A stretch of 28,695 nt of DNA from the NCBI GenBank assembly GCA_900546695.1, contig URDX01000023.1, forward strand, positions 1 through 28,695, written 5' to 3'. Of the stretch, positions 16,222-24,550 are shown in pieces; position 1 is the first letter of the stretch, and every line of letters starts with the position of its first letter. The notes under the pieces were generated by a model. That model saw only the letters and a list, made by a program, of their open reading frames with translations, had not been told where the DNA came from and made no database searches. This DNA comes from an uncultured Eubacteriales bacterium (lineage in GTDB: Bacteria; Bacillota; Clostridia; Oscillospirales; CAG-272). The translations under genes and the position numbers were made by a program.

Positions 16222-17577
16222 ATGAAGGAAGGGACGGCGGCTGTGACCGCAAATACCGCCCCCTGTGCATCACACGGGAAGCCTGACCGACGCACACGGC
16301 ACACATCGATAGCTCCGTCCGCCCCGTCGGGCGGCAGACTCGGCTGGGTAGACATCGCGCGCGCCCTTGCGATGCTCGCCGTCATATTCGGGCATGTCGG
16401 AACCGAGACGATGGGCGCGGGCTACACGCAGGATGGGGCGTACGGGCTGATAACCATGGTAATCAATCCCGTAAAGCTGCCGCTTTTCTTCGCGCTCTCC
16501 GGCTACCTCTTCTCGGCAAAGAACGACGACCTCGCATATCTTGCCCGCCGCACCGTGCGCGCGCGGCTCGTACCCTATGCGTTTTGGGGTTCGTTTATGG
16601 GGCTCGTCGCCTCAGCAATGGACCTTTTGCGCTGCGGCTTTGATTTCGGCAGTCTACCGTCGCTGCTGCTCTCCGATTACGTTTTGCCGTTCCTGCGCGG
16701 CAATCTTATCTGGTTCATTCCGTGCCTTACCGTGCTCGAGCTCATCTTTGCGCTGCTGCTGCGGCTCTCGAAAAAACGCACTCTGCCGCTCGTGCTGCTC
16801 ACCGCGCTCTGCACCGTGCTCGGCTATATCGTCTCGTCGCGCGGAGAGATACTGCCGTGGAAGATAGATACCGCGCTGACAAGCACGCAGTTTATGACGC
16901 TCGGATATCTGCTGCGCCGACTGTATGACGGTATGCGATGCGACGGCAATTTCCATAATGTAGAAAAATCAGAAACGGAAGAACATGTAGACGGTGCGAG
17001 TAAAACAAACGGTACGGACGGCTCTAACGCCACCGAACGTGCAGAATGTGAAGAAAAAACAGACTGTGATTGCGCAAGCAACGCAGAGGGCGCGGCGCGC
17101 GCGGACGGCAAAAATCGCAAATCCGCTGCGCTGACGGGGCTTGCACGCAGGGTGCTCGGCCTCGGCGCGGGCGTTCGGACGGCGATATTTGTCGGGCTGT
17201 ATGCCGTGCTGCTCGCATCGCTCAATCCCGTGTGGCGCGGCTGCCCCGTGAACATGAATCTCGGCGGCTACTTCAACCCCGCGCTGTTTACCGTGCTGTC
17301 GTTCGTCGGTGTGCTTGCGGTGTTCGCACTGTCCGAGCTGATAGGCAGCTCTCGCGTGCTCTGCTTCATCGGGCGCAATACCTTTGTGTTCTTCGTGTGG
17401 CATATGTACGCGGCAAAGGCGGGGCTCGCGCTGCTCGGGCTGCTGCCGCATTCGGGGGCGCTGCCCATGACCGTCGCGGTGCTGCTTGTTACCGTGTTCT
17501 CCGCTGCTGCGGCGGCTGTCGTCAGCGCAGCGGTCAACCGATTTATTCCGTTCTCGGTCGGGCGACCCCGCCGCTGA
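16222..17577 (+). CDS. Membrane acyltransferase (acyltransferase 3 family) with acidic insert
   Basis: This 451-residue polytopic protein has RLGWVDIARALAMLAVIFGH at 39-58, the family's catalytic histidine region, and KLPLFFALSGYLF at 85-97. It resembles fucose/sugar O-acetyltransferases. Residues 241-300 form a hydrophilic, Glu/Asn/Asp/Cys-rich insert between membrane segments, with locally more AT-rich DNA than its surroundings. The start follows GGGAGGTG (16207-16214). It likely decorates the polysaccharide with an acyl group. The cluster has two such enzymes, suggesting two acylation sites or steps. Confidence 0.87.
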   Translation: MKEGTAAVTANTAPCASHGKPDRRTRHTSIAPSAPSGGRLGWVDIARALAMLAVIFGHVGTETMGAGYTQDGAYGLITMVINPVKLPLFFALSGYLFSAKNDDLAYLARRTVRARLVPYAFWGSFMGLVASAMDLLRCGFDFGSLPSLLLSDYVLPFLRGNLIWFIPCLTVLELIFALLLRLSKKRTLPLVLLTALCTVLGYIVSSRGEILPWKIDTALTSTQFMTLGYLLRRLYDGMRCDGNFHNVEKSETEEHVDGASKTNGTDGSNATERAECEEKTDCDCASNAEGAARADGKNRKSAALTGLARRVLGLGAGVRTAIFVGLYAVLLASLNPVWRGCPVNMNLGGYFNPALFTVLSFVGVLAVFALSELIGSSRVLCFIGRNTFVFFVWHMYAAKAGLALLGLLPHSGALPMTVAVLLVTVFSAAAAAVVSAAVNRFIPFSVGRPRR

Positions 17578-17709
17578 TAAGCCCGCCGCAGCATGCGCGG
17601 AAACGCAGTGTCCGCACGGCGAAAAAATCGGATGCGGCGGAAGAAATCGGGCGCAGTCCCCCCGCGCCGCGCGACTCCCTTTCGACTTTATTGTTCTCGG
17701 AGGTGCCGA

Positions 17710-18723
17710 ATGGTACGTGTCTCGTTCATACTGCCTGTATATAAGGTGGAAAAATATATACGTCGGGCGATAGATTCGCTGCTCGCACAGACGATGCCCG
17801 ACTTTGAGGCGATATTCGTCGACGACGGCTCGCCCGACAACAGCGCCGCGATAATTGCCGAGGCGGCGGAGCGCGACAGCCGTCTGCGCCTGATAAGAAA
17901 GGAGAACGGCGGGGTTGCGAGCGCGCGCAACGCGGGTCTCGATGCCGCGCAGGGAAAGTACATCTTCTTTCTCGACCCCGACGACTGGGTCGAGCCCGAC
18001 GCGGCGCAGCAGCTCGCCGATATCGCCGACCGAGAGGGTGCGGATATTGTGATGTTCGGCAAGGAGAACGACATCTACGACGAGCAGGGGAACGTCGTCA
18101 GCCGCTCGTACGCCATGCCGCCGCTCGACGGCGTGTTTCGCGGACAGCCTTTCCGCGATAACTTCGACTGCATCGCATCGTCCCATCTGATAACGGATAA
18201 ATTCATGCGGCGCGGTTTCATCGAGCAGCACGGCTGCCGCTTCCGACGCTACGATATCGGCGAGGACGCGATGTTCTTTATTGATTTTTATCGCCATGAC
18301 CCCGCATGCCTTGTTTCGCTGCGCAGAGTGTGCTATCATTATACCGACTCGCGCGCAGGCTCGCTCTCAAACTCCTATCACCCCGAGCGGGTCGACGGGA
18401 ACTTTTATATCAGTGACGCGCTGCGCAGCGTCGTACACGAATGGGGTCTCGACGACAGCCCGATGCATTCCGCGACCGTCAAATACTGCACCGTCCGCGA
18501 CCTGCAGATGGGCATTAAGAATATCTCGCTCAGCGGCAAAAGCCACCGTGAGCAGACGGCATGGCTGCGCCGCGTGATGAGCATCCCCGACGTGCGGGAG
18601 GCGGTGCGCGATACGCCGCTCTCCTCCGCCGGAAGTCGCAACGATACCGTAAAGCTCCTGCTGCTTAAAGCCCGCCTCTTCGGCGCAGTCACCGCACTCT
18701 CCGCGCTTAACCGGAGACGTTGA
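17710..18723 (+). CDS. Family 2 glycosyltransferase
   Basis: This 337-residue GT2 enzyme has VSFILPVYKVEKYI (4-17), VDDGSPDNS (37-45), NGGVASARNAG and the metal site DPDD. The start at 17710 is chosen because GGAGGTG lies six bases upstream; the longer frame from 17593 would add a 39-residue basic stretch with no start signal. It is the last gene before the right composite repeat. It is presumably a repeat-unit transferase of unknown specificity. Confidence 0.9.
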   Translation: MVRVSFILPVYKVEKYIRRAIDSLLAQTMPDFEAIFVDDGSPDNSAAIIAEAAERDSRLRLIRKENGGVASARNAGLDAAQGKYIFFLDPDDWVEPDAAQQLADIADREGADIVMFGKENDIYDEQGNVVSRSYAMPPLDGVFRGQPFRDNFDCIASSHLITDKFMRRGFIEQHGCRFRRYDIGEDAMFFIDFYRHDPACLVSLRRVCYHYTDSRAGSLSNSYHPERVDGNFYISDALRSVVHEWGLDDSPMHSATVKYCTVRDLQMGIKNISLSGKSHREQTAWLRRVMSIPDVREAVRDTPLSSAGSRNDTVKLLLLKARLFGAVTALSALNRRR

Positions 18724-19322
18724 GGGACGGGGGACGCGGAGTACGAGCGGGGGACGCGGGGGAACGCGGCCTTTTGAAAAAGGCCTGGCGAAAACTTTGT
18801 AATAGGGAGTCTTTCTCGGGCAGAGGAGCGGGACGATTGCAAGGTAAAGGTTTCACCTGCCGACGCGCACGGACCGGGGCTCAGACAGTTTAAAAGTTTC
18901 GTCAACCTTTTCAAAGGTTGCAGGGTGTGGGGCAGCGCCCCACAGAACGGCGTTTCTTTTCCTTAGCTTTTCTTTGCGCCTGCATGGTCAAAGAAAAGCG
19001 GCTAAGGCTCTGATTCACTCGAATTCGTAGTGACAACAGCGTTTCTTTTTGTTAACTTTTCGAACAATGCTTGCGTTGTTCGTTGCGCAACTCGCTCGCA
19101 CAAAGAAAAAGTGGCTAAGGCTCTGATTCGACTGAATTCGCAGTGACGACAGCGTTTCTTTTCCTTAGCTTTGGAACAACGCCCCGCGTTGTTCGCTGCG
19201 CCCTGCATGGTCAAAGAAAAGCGGCTAAGGCTCTGATTCGACTGAATTCGCAGTGATGACACACGATGACAAAATAATTTGCAGTAAATCAGGCTAATAA
19301 TGCACCAAAGAGACAACAAATT
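18724..19322 (+). repeat. Composite intergenic repeat, right copy (plus orientation)
   Basis: The order is: GGCCTTTTGAAAAAGGCC hairpin (about 18769-18786) with AATAGGGAGTCTTTC (18801-18815); a divergent spacer; GTTTCGTCAACCTTTTCAAAGGTTG with GGGGCAGCGCCCC (18895-18942); then three tandem palindromic units at 18950-19038, 19039-19151 and 19152-19260. Each unit begins GCGTTTCTTTT and ends GGCTAAGGCTCTGATTC...GAATTCG. Two units contain GAACAAYGC/GCGTTGTTC hairpins. The modules match the minus strand of 9412-9715. The following 60 bases are AT-rich, without a clear promoter. No gene is supported here. Confidence 0.87.
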
Positions 19323-20138
19323 ATGATACCTAAAAAAATCCACTACTGCTGGTTCGGCGGGAATCCGCTGAACGCCGAGGCACGTGAATGCATTGACAGC
19401 TGGCGGCGCTTTTGCCCCGATTATGAGATAATCGAATGGAACGAGACAAATTTCGATGTCGGCTGCACACGCTACACCGCCGATGCATACCGTGACCGTC
19501 GCTGGGCGTATGTTACCGATTATGCGCGGCTTAGGATAATCTACGAGCACGGCGGCATCTATCTTGACACCGACGTTGAGCTGCTGCGTCCGCTTGACCC
19601 GCTGCTCGAAAGCAAAGCATATTTCGGCATTCAAAAGCCCGGAGAGGTAGCCACCGGGCTCGGCTTCGGCGCAGAGGCGGGAACCGAGCTGCTGCGGCGT
19701 TTGATGGCGGGCTACGAGGAGCTCGAATACTTCGGTGCCGACGGCAGGATGCAGGCAAAGCCGTGCGTGGACAACGACAGTGCGGTGTTTGCCGAGCTCG
19801 GTCTGCGTGCGGAGGATACCCTGCAGCGGCTCGGCGATATTGTCGTATATCCCGTCGAGTATTTCAATCCCAAGGATTTTGACACCGAGGAGCTGTCGCA
19901 TATGACCGACAACACCTACTCTATTCATCACTATCACGCGACATGGCATACCGCAGGCGACCGCATGATGCTGAGCAAGCGCCGCCGACTGATTAAGCGG
20001 TACGGAACCTCGGAGGGCGGTGCGCGCTTCCTGCGATGGTACCGTCGAAACCGATACATAATCGCCGCGCGCCGCTACGGCTTTTCCGGTGTGCTCAGGC
20101 ATCTGAAACGCAGGCTTCGTCGAATGCGCAGGATGTAA
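19323..20138 (+). CDS. Family 32 glycosyltransferase (DXD sugar-binding type)
   Basis: This 271-residue protein opens with MIPKKIHYCWFGGNPLNA, the hallmark of Gly_transf_sug/GT32 capsule transferases. It has YVTDYARLRIIYEHGGIYLDTDVE (63-86), in which the DTD at 82-84 binds the metal-nucleotide sugar. The C-terminus is strongly basic. The ribosome binding site is poor (AAAGAGA), unlike its neighbours. It begins the short group downstream of the right composite repeat. Confidence 0.9.
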   Translation: MIPKKIHYCWFGGNPLNAEARECIDSWRRFCPDYEIIEWNETNFDVGCTRYTADAYRDRRWAYVTDYARLRIIYEHGGIYLDTDVELLRPLDPLLESKAYFGIQKPGEVATGLGFGAEAGTELLRRLMAGYEELEYFGADGRMQAKPCVDNDSAVFAELGLRAEDTLQRLGDIVVYPVEYFNPKDFDTEELSHMTDNTYSIHHYHATWHTAGDRMMLSKRRRLIKRYGTSEGGARFLRWYRRNRYIIAARRYGFSGVLRHLKRRLRRMRRM

Positions 20139-20195
20139 TAGCCGTTTGTCCTGTCTTTATCATGATTTATCCCGACCGAATCGAGGAGAATTAAA

Positions 20196-21383
20196 ATGAC
20201 ATCAAAGCTGAAAAAAATATCGAGCTACATAAGGGAGCTGCTGCTCATGCTGGTATTTCGCCCGCTCGGAGCGATATGTCGGCACGTCTGCCCGAGCATG
20301 CGCGGGCTGTGGCTGATATCCGAGCGCGGAACCGACGCGCGGGACAACGGCTACCGCTTCTATTCCTACCTTGTCTCTGAGCATCCCGAGGTCAATGCGC
20401 GCTACGTTATAACGCCGGACAGCCCCGACCGCGCGCGGATAGACGAGCTCGGGGGTGCGGTCGGCTACCGCAGCCTGCTGCACTATCTGATGTACTACGC
20501 CGCAGAGGCGCTGATATCGACGCACGTTCAGCCCGCCGCGCCCGACAAGGTCATATATTTCCGTCTCGCGCAGCACGGTCTGCATGCGAGCGGGCGGCAG
20601 GTCTATCTCAAGCACGGGATAATCAACAACGCAATGGACTGGCTGCATCACGGCAGTCTGTACATCGACCTGTTCGCGTGCGGCGCGGAGCCCGAATACG
20701 AGCATATCCGCTCGACCTACGGCTTTCCCGACGGGGTCGTGCGCTATCTCGGTCTCTGCCGCTACGACAGCCTGCAGAATCCGGGCAGCGGCGAGCGCAT
20801 GATACTGCTCATGCCCACATGGCGCGGCTCGGGCTACCCGTCGGGCGACGCATTTTACGATACCGAGTACTGCCGCAGCTTCCGCTCGCTGCTTGCGAGC
20901 CCCGAGCTTGTGCGGCTGCTTGAAGAGAGCGATACGCACCTTGTTTTCTACCCGCACATCGAGATGCAGCGGTATATCGACTGCTTCCGCGCGGGCTCAG
21001 ACCGCATCGTCATCGCCGACGCGGGCAGTCACGACGTGCAGGAGCTGCTGCGCAACTGCGCCGTGCTGATAACCGACCACTCGAGCGTGTTTTTCGATGT
21101 CGCCTATCTCGGAAAGCCCGTGATATACTATCAGTTCGACGAGGAGGAATTCCGCGCAAAGCATTACAAGGCCGGCTATTTCGACTGCCGCCGCGACGGC
21201 TTCGGACCCGTCTGTACAGGCGAGGCAGAGCTGCTGTCGGCTCTGCGGCACTGCATAGAGAGCGGCATGGTGCCCGATGCGGAATACAGACAGCGCGCCG
21301 AGCGCTTCTTCCCGCTGCGCGATAAAAACAACTGCAGCAGGACCTATGAGGCTGTGCGCGAGATAACGTCCGAGAGGAGGTAG
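20196..21383 (+). CDS. CDP-glycerol glycerophosphotransferase family protein
   Basis: This 395-residue protein has the TagB/TagF-type C-terminal GT-B half: AVLITDHSSVFFDVAYLGKP and YYQFDEEEFRAKHYKAGYFD match the polyglycerol-phosphate polymerase pattern. Members transfer glycerol-phosphate or related polyol-phosphates to teichoic acids or polysaccharides from the cytoplasmic side of the membrane. A short hydrophobic N-terminus (10-30) may bind the membrane. The start has GAGGAG upstream. Its stop is three bases from the next start, so it is co-translated with the GGDEF-HD-GYP gene. It suggests a glycerol-phosphate-type substituent on the polymer. Confidence 0.87.
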   Translation: MTSKLKKISSYIRELLLMLVFRPLGAICRHVCPSMRGLWLISERGTDARDNGYRFYSYLVSEHPEVNARYVITPDSPDRARIDELGGAVGYRSLLHYLMYYAAEALISTHVQPAAPDKVIYFRLAQHGLHASGRQVYLKHGIINNAMDWLHHGSLYIDLFACGAEPEYEHIRSTYGFPDGVVRYLGLCRYDSLQNPGSGERMILLMPTWRGSGYPSGDAFYDTEYCRSFRSLLASPELVRLLEESDTHLVFYPHIEMQRYIDCFRAGSDRIVIADAGSHDVQELLRNCAVLITDHSSVFFDVAYLGKPVIYYQFDEEEFRAKHYKAGYFDCRRDGFGPVCTGEAELLSALRHCIESGMVPDAEYRQRAERFFPLRDKNNCSRTYEAVREITSERR

Positions 21384-21386
21384 ACT

Positions 21387-23705
21387 ATGGAGAATAACGA
21401 GATTGTCCGCTCGCTGAAATTCTACTGCGACGCTATATTCAAGTACGATTACGAAAAGGACAAGGTTTTTTTCTACTACGATTCAATGCACCCCGAGCAC
21501 GCTAACAAGTGGTTCGGCGCGGAGCAGATAATTGAGGTCTATACCTCGAACTGCGTGTTCGCGGCGGACGTCAATCAGGTGAGCAGCAACCTCAGCCGCG
21601 ATTCGATGCGCCGCTTCTGCGAGGGGGAGGAATGCTGTCGCGCATTTGAGTTGAAGATGAAAACTTCGACAGGCGAGACGGCATGGCATGAGGTGATATT
21701 GCAGCGTCAGGGTTTGCGTAATGTGCTTGTCTCCTGCCGCAACATCTTTACCGAGGTGCTCAATTCCTCGCTTAAGCGGGTGATGGACAATATCCTCGAA
21801 GATTTGCTCTTTATCGACACAGAGAGCGGCAGATACATGAACCATATTCACGGCATCGACCTGCGACCCGTTAACGACGACGGTGATTATGACCGCCGCG
21901 TTGATGCTTTTATCCGCGACTGCATTGCCGACAGCGAGGCGGAGGATGTCGCGAGACGGCTGCGGCTGAGCTATGTCCTCGGGCGGCTCGCCGAGACCGA
22001 TCAGTACACGCTGTGTGTGGCGCTGCACGGTGACGGCGGCGCGATTTCGTATAAAAAACTGACCTATTCGTATATCGGAGAGGATCATACGATCCTCGTG
22101 CTTGCGAGGTTTGATGTGAGTGATATTGTCAATGAATACAAGCAGCAGCTGAAATACTACGAAAAAGAATCCTATATCGACGGTCTTACGGGTGCATACA
22201 ACCGCAAGCACTACGAGGAGCGGCTGAAAAACTCCCGCTGCTGCGGCGCTGTAGCCATCTTCGACCTCGACGACTTCAAGCTCTGCAACGATATCTACGG
22301 TCACGCGGCGGGCGATGCCGTGCTCTCCTGCGTTTCGGGCGCGGTGCGCGCCTGCCTGCACGACGGTGAAAAAATAATCCGCTACGGCGGCGACGAATTC
22401 ATGCTCCTGCTGCCGACGGTGCTTGACCGCGCGCTGCTCACCTCGCGTCTCGATCAGCTGTGCGACGAGATCGCGCAGCTCCGTCTCGAGGAATATCCCG
22501 GAATCGAGCTGTCGATAAGCATGGGCGGAACAATCGCGGTGAACGAGCCGCTTGAAGAGGCACTTGCGCGCGCCGACCGCTATATGTATATCGCAAAAAC
22601 ACGGAAGGGTACCGCGGTTACAAGCGACGTTGAGGGCGAGCGCGGCTCACTCTCCGAGAGCGAGCATCAGCGTCAGCAGGTACTCATCGTCGACGACTCC
22701 GAGCTTAACCGCGACATGCTCTCCGAAATGCTCGGCTCCGCGTACAGCATCCTGACGGCGGGCGGCGGCGAGGAATGCCTTGAAATGCTGCACGAGTACG
22801 GCACGGGCATCTCGCTCATCCTGCTCGATATAATAATGCCGGGCATCAGCGGCTTTGACGTGCTCGAGGAAATGAACCGCAGCGACGTTATCGCGGATAT
22901 CCCCGTCATAATGATATCGAGCGAAAATTCGGACGACGTTATGAACCGTGCCTACGGGCTCGGCATCTCCGACTATATCAGCCGACCGTTCGATATGCGC
23001 GTCGTCTGTCGGCGGGTCTACAACATCATTAAGATGAACATGAAGCAGCGTCGCCTGACGGGTCTGCTTTCAAAGCAGATGAAGGATCGCGAGCGCAGCG
23101 GCAGACTGATGGTCGACATTCTCAGCCATATCGTCGAGGTTCGAAACGGCGAAAACGGACAGCATGTAGAAAATGTAGCGAGGATAACCGAGCTGCTGCT
23201 CGCAAGGCTCGCGACGCGGACCGACAGATACGGGCTGACGTACGGGGATCGCAGGCTCATCACGCTCGCTTCTTCGCTGCACGATATCGGAAAGATAGGA
23301 ATCAGCGAGGAGATTCTCGGCAAGCACGGCGAGCTGACCCCCGACGAGCGCAGGATAATGCAGACGCATACCGTGCTCGGTGAGCAGATTCTTAATTCGC
23401 TCGAGCGCTTCCGCGGAGAAAAGCTGGTCAGGATAGCGGCGCAGGTCTGCCGCCATCATCACGAACGCTACGACGGCAGCGGCTACCCCGACGGGCTCGT
23501 GGACGAGCAGATACCTATCTCCGCGCAGGTCGTATCGCTCGCGGATGCTTACGACGCGCTTGTCAGCGAGCGCCCGTACAAGGCAAAGCTCTCGCATGCG
23601 GACGCGATGCGCAGGATATGCTTCGGCGAATGCGGAGCGTTCAATCCGCTGCTGCTCGAGTGCCTGCGCGATATTGAGGGCAGTCTCAGAGACGAGATAA
23701 ATTGA
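21387..23705 (+). CDS. GGDEF-REC-HD-GYP dual c-di-GMP enzyme
   Basis: This is a 772-residue cytoplasmic protein. Residues 1-250 form two weakly recognisable PAS-like sensory regions. A GGDEF domain follows at 260-410, with LTGAYNRKHYEERL, the metal site FDLDDFKLCNDIYGHAAGD (292-310) and intact RYGGDEF (332-338). The inhibitory RxxD position reads HDGE (325-328), so product inhibition is probably absent. A receiver domain spans 431-545: acidic pair D436/D437, phospho-acceptor D481 and S511, but R533 where Lys is usual. The HD-GYP domain (570-770) has HD (632-633), HDIGKIGI, HTVLGEQIL, HHHERYDGSGYP (690-701) and SLADAYDAL, all intact. It can in principle both make and hydrolyse c-di-GMP, switched by phosphorylation of the central receiver. 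AGGAGG overlaps the previous stop codon. Confidence 0.93.
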   Translation: MENNEIVRSLKFYCDAIFKYDYEKDKVFFYYDSMHPEHANKWFGAEQIIEVYTSNCVFAADVNQVSSNLSRDSMRRFCEGEECCRAFELKMKTSTGETAWHEVILQRQGLRNVLVSCRNIFTEVLNSSLKRVMDNILEDLLFIDTESGRYMNHIHGIDLRPVNDDGDYDRRVDAFIRDCIADSEAEDVARRLRLSYVLGRLAETDQYTLCVALHGDGGAISYKKLTYSYIGEDHTILVLARFDVSDIVNEYKQQLKYYEKESYIDGLTGAYNRKHYEERLKNSRCCGAVAIFDLDDFKLCNDIYGHAAGDAVLSCVSGAVRACLHDGEKIIRYGGDEFMLLLPTVLDRALLTSRLDQLCDEIAQLRLEEYPGIELSISMGGTIAVNEPLEEALARADRYMYIAKTRKGTAVTSDVEGERGSLSESEHQRQQVLIVDDSELNRDMLSEMLGSAYSILTAGGGEECLEMLHEYGTGISLILLDIIMPGISGFDVLEEMNRSDVIADIPVIMISSENSDDVMNRAYGLGISDYISRPFDMRVVCRRVYNIIKMNMKQRRLTGLLSKQMKDRERSGRLMVDILSHIVEVRNGENGQHVENVARITELLLARLATRTDRYGLTYGDRRLITLASSLHDIGKIGISEEILGKHGELTPDERRIMQTHTVLGEQILNSLERFRGEKLVRIAAQVCRHHHERYDGSGYPDGLVDEQIPISAQVVSLADAYDALVSERPYKAKLSHADAMRRICFGECGAFNPLLLECLRDIEGSLRDEIN

Positions 23706-23806
23706 CAGAAATATCGAAACAACCTATAATACCGAAACAATCGAAACAACAGAAAAAACAAGGTGCGCTGCACCGCGGCTGCCGCACGGCAGGGAAAGGT
23801 GAAAAA

Positions 23807-24151
23807 ATGGAGGTCAGGGAATTCTATACGAGGATAGGCGGGGATGCGGCGAGCGTTCTTGACAGGCTCGGAACGGAGGAGCTTATCGTGCGCTTTGTGC
23901 GGAAGTTCCCCGCAGACGGCAGCTACACTCAGCTGTGCGAGGCGATTGCGCAGGGTGATGTCGAGACGGCGTTCCGCGCCGCGCACACGCTCAAGGGCTT
24001 GTGCCTGAATCTCGGGTTTGAGTCGCTGTACAGGGTCGATGCGGCGCTGACCGAGGAGCTGCGCGCGGGCAAGCTCGCAGAGGCGGCAGAACAGCTCCCC
24101 GCAGTGAAGGAAAAATACGAGGAGCTCGTCTCTCTGATAGCACAGCTGTAA
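23807..24151 (+). CDS. HPt phosphotransfer protein
   Basis: This small 114-residue helical protein has the HPt signature FRAAHTLKGLCLNLGF, with phospho-accepting His60 and the following Lys-Gly. It would relay phosphate between receiver domains. The start at 23807 follows AAAGGTGA. A longer frame opens at a TTG (23702) overlapping the previous stop but adds a 35-residue basic tail without similarity. Its position between the REC-containing c-di-GMP enzyme and the convergent hybrid kinase strongly suggests it connects the two. Confidence 0.9.
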   Translation: MEVREFYTRIGGDAASVLDRLGTEELIVRFVRKFPADGSYTQLCEAIAQGDVETAFRAAHTLKGLCLNLGFESLYRVDAALTEELRAGKLAEAAEQLPAVKEKYEELVSLIAQL

Positions 24152-24169
24152 TCGGGAACGAGGAGACGC

Positions 24170-24235
24170 GGGGGGAGACTTTCGAGAAAGTCTCCCCCCG
24201 CACCCCCCTACCAAAGCTTTAAGACTGAGGGACTT
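24170..24235 (+). repeat. Hairpin repeat, possible terminator after the HPt gene
   Basis: GGGGGGAGACTTTC/GAAAGTCTCCCCCC (24170-24183 with 24186-24199) forms a 14-bp perfect inverted repeat, followed by a C-rich run and CAAAGCTTTAAGACTGAGGGACTTTT. It begins 18 bp after the stop codon. It belongs to the same family as the copies at both window ends. The stem could stop or stabilise the transcript even though no T-tract follows immediately. Confidence 0.85.
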
Positions 24236-24243
24236 TTCAAAAG

Positions 24244-24350
24244 GCGCACCGACCGAGACGACGGCAGTGATAGGTTTTTATGACCGTTGCCGCACGGACC
24301 GAGACGGCATCGGAAGAGAAACCGCCCCGTGCCGATGTACCGACCGAGAC
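24244..24350 (+). repeat. Tandem degenerate ~45-bp repeats
   Basis: GACCGAGAC occurs at 24251, 24297 and 24342, each preceded by a variant of GCNNNTACC/GCGCACC. The units are about 45 bp and degenerate between cores. The related core TCGGTG (the reverse complement of CACCGA) recurs at 9591/9634 and 24530/24572/24634. These look like fragments of one widespread intergenic repeat family. Confidence 0.6.
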
Positions 24351-24394
24351 AGTAACAAAAAGTACAGCCCGCCTTTTTGTAAATGATAGGTCCG

Positions 24395-24507
24395 TACTTA
24401 AAACTTAGGTGCAAATACACCTAAGTTTTAAGTATACATTTGATATTTTGCAAAAACGGCGGTGTGCCATACCTGAAAGTTAGGGGAAAATGCCTGTAAG
24501 TTTTAAA
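24395..24507. repeat. 17-bp perfect palindrome and degenerate second copy
   Basis: TACTTAAAACTTAGGTG (24395-24411), six-base loop, CACCTAAGTTTTAAGTA (24418-24434) is a perfect inverted repeat. A 33-bp related segment at 24475-24507 keeps AAAxTTAGGxG and AAGTTTTAA at the same spacing but has lost the symmetry. The copies start 75 bp apart. The DNA is clearly more AT-rich than its surroundings. It could be an operator pair, a mobile-element end or a small-RNA hairpin; no T-tract follows. Confidence 0.8.
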
Positions 24508-24517
24508 TGAGCAGAGG

Positions 24518-24545
24518 TCGTCACCTTAATCGGTGGCGATTTTTT
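24518..24545 (+). terminator. Intrinsic terminator, plus strand
   Basis: TCGTCACC (24518-24525) pairs with GGTGGCGA (24532-24539) across a six-base loop, followed by six Ts (24540-24545). It would terminate plus-strand transcripts coming from the HPt gene or from any transcript starting in the AT-rich palindrome region. Confidence 0.8.
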
Positions 24546-24550
24546 ATCGG

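Noticed and set aside
16969..18339. Minus-strand 456-codon frame across the acyltransferase and GT2 genes
   Set aside because: The product is Arg/His-rich without motifs, and it spans two clear plus-strand genes and their spacer.
19260..19322. Promoter before the GT32 gene
   Set aside because: TTGCAG and TAATAAT-like boxes are present but with an 11-bp spacer, which is too short for a sigma-A promoter.
19002..20102. Long minus-strand open frame over the GT32 gene and repeats
   Set aside because: It is the antisense shadow of the GT32 gene extended through repeats. It shows no domain similarity, and the plus-strand frame carries clear GT32 motifs.
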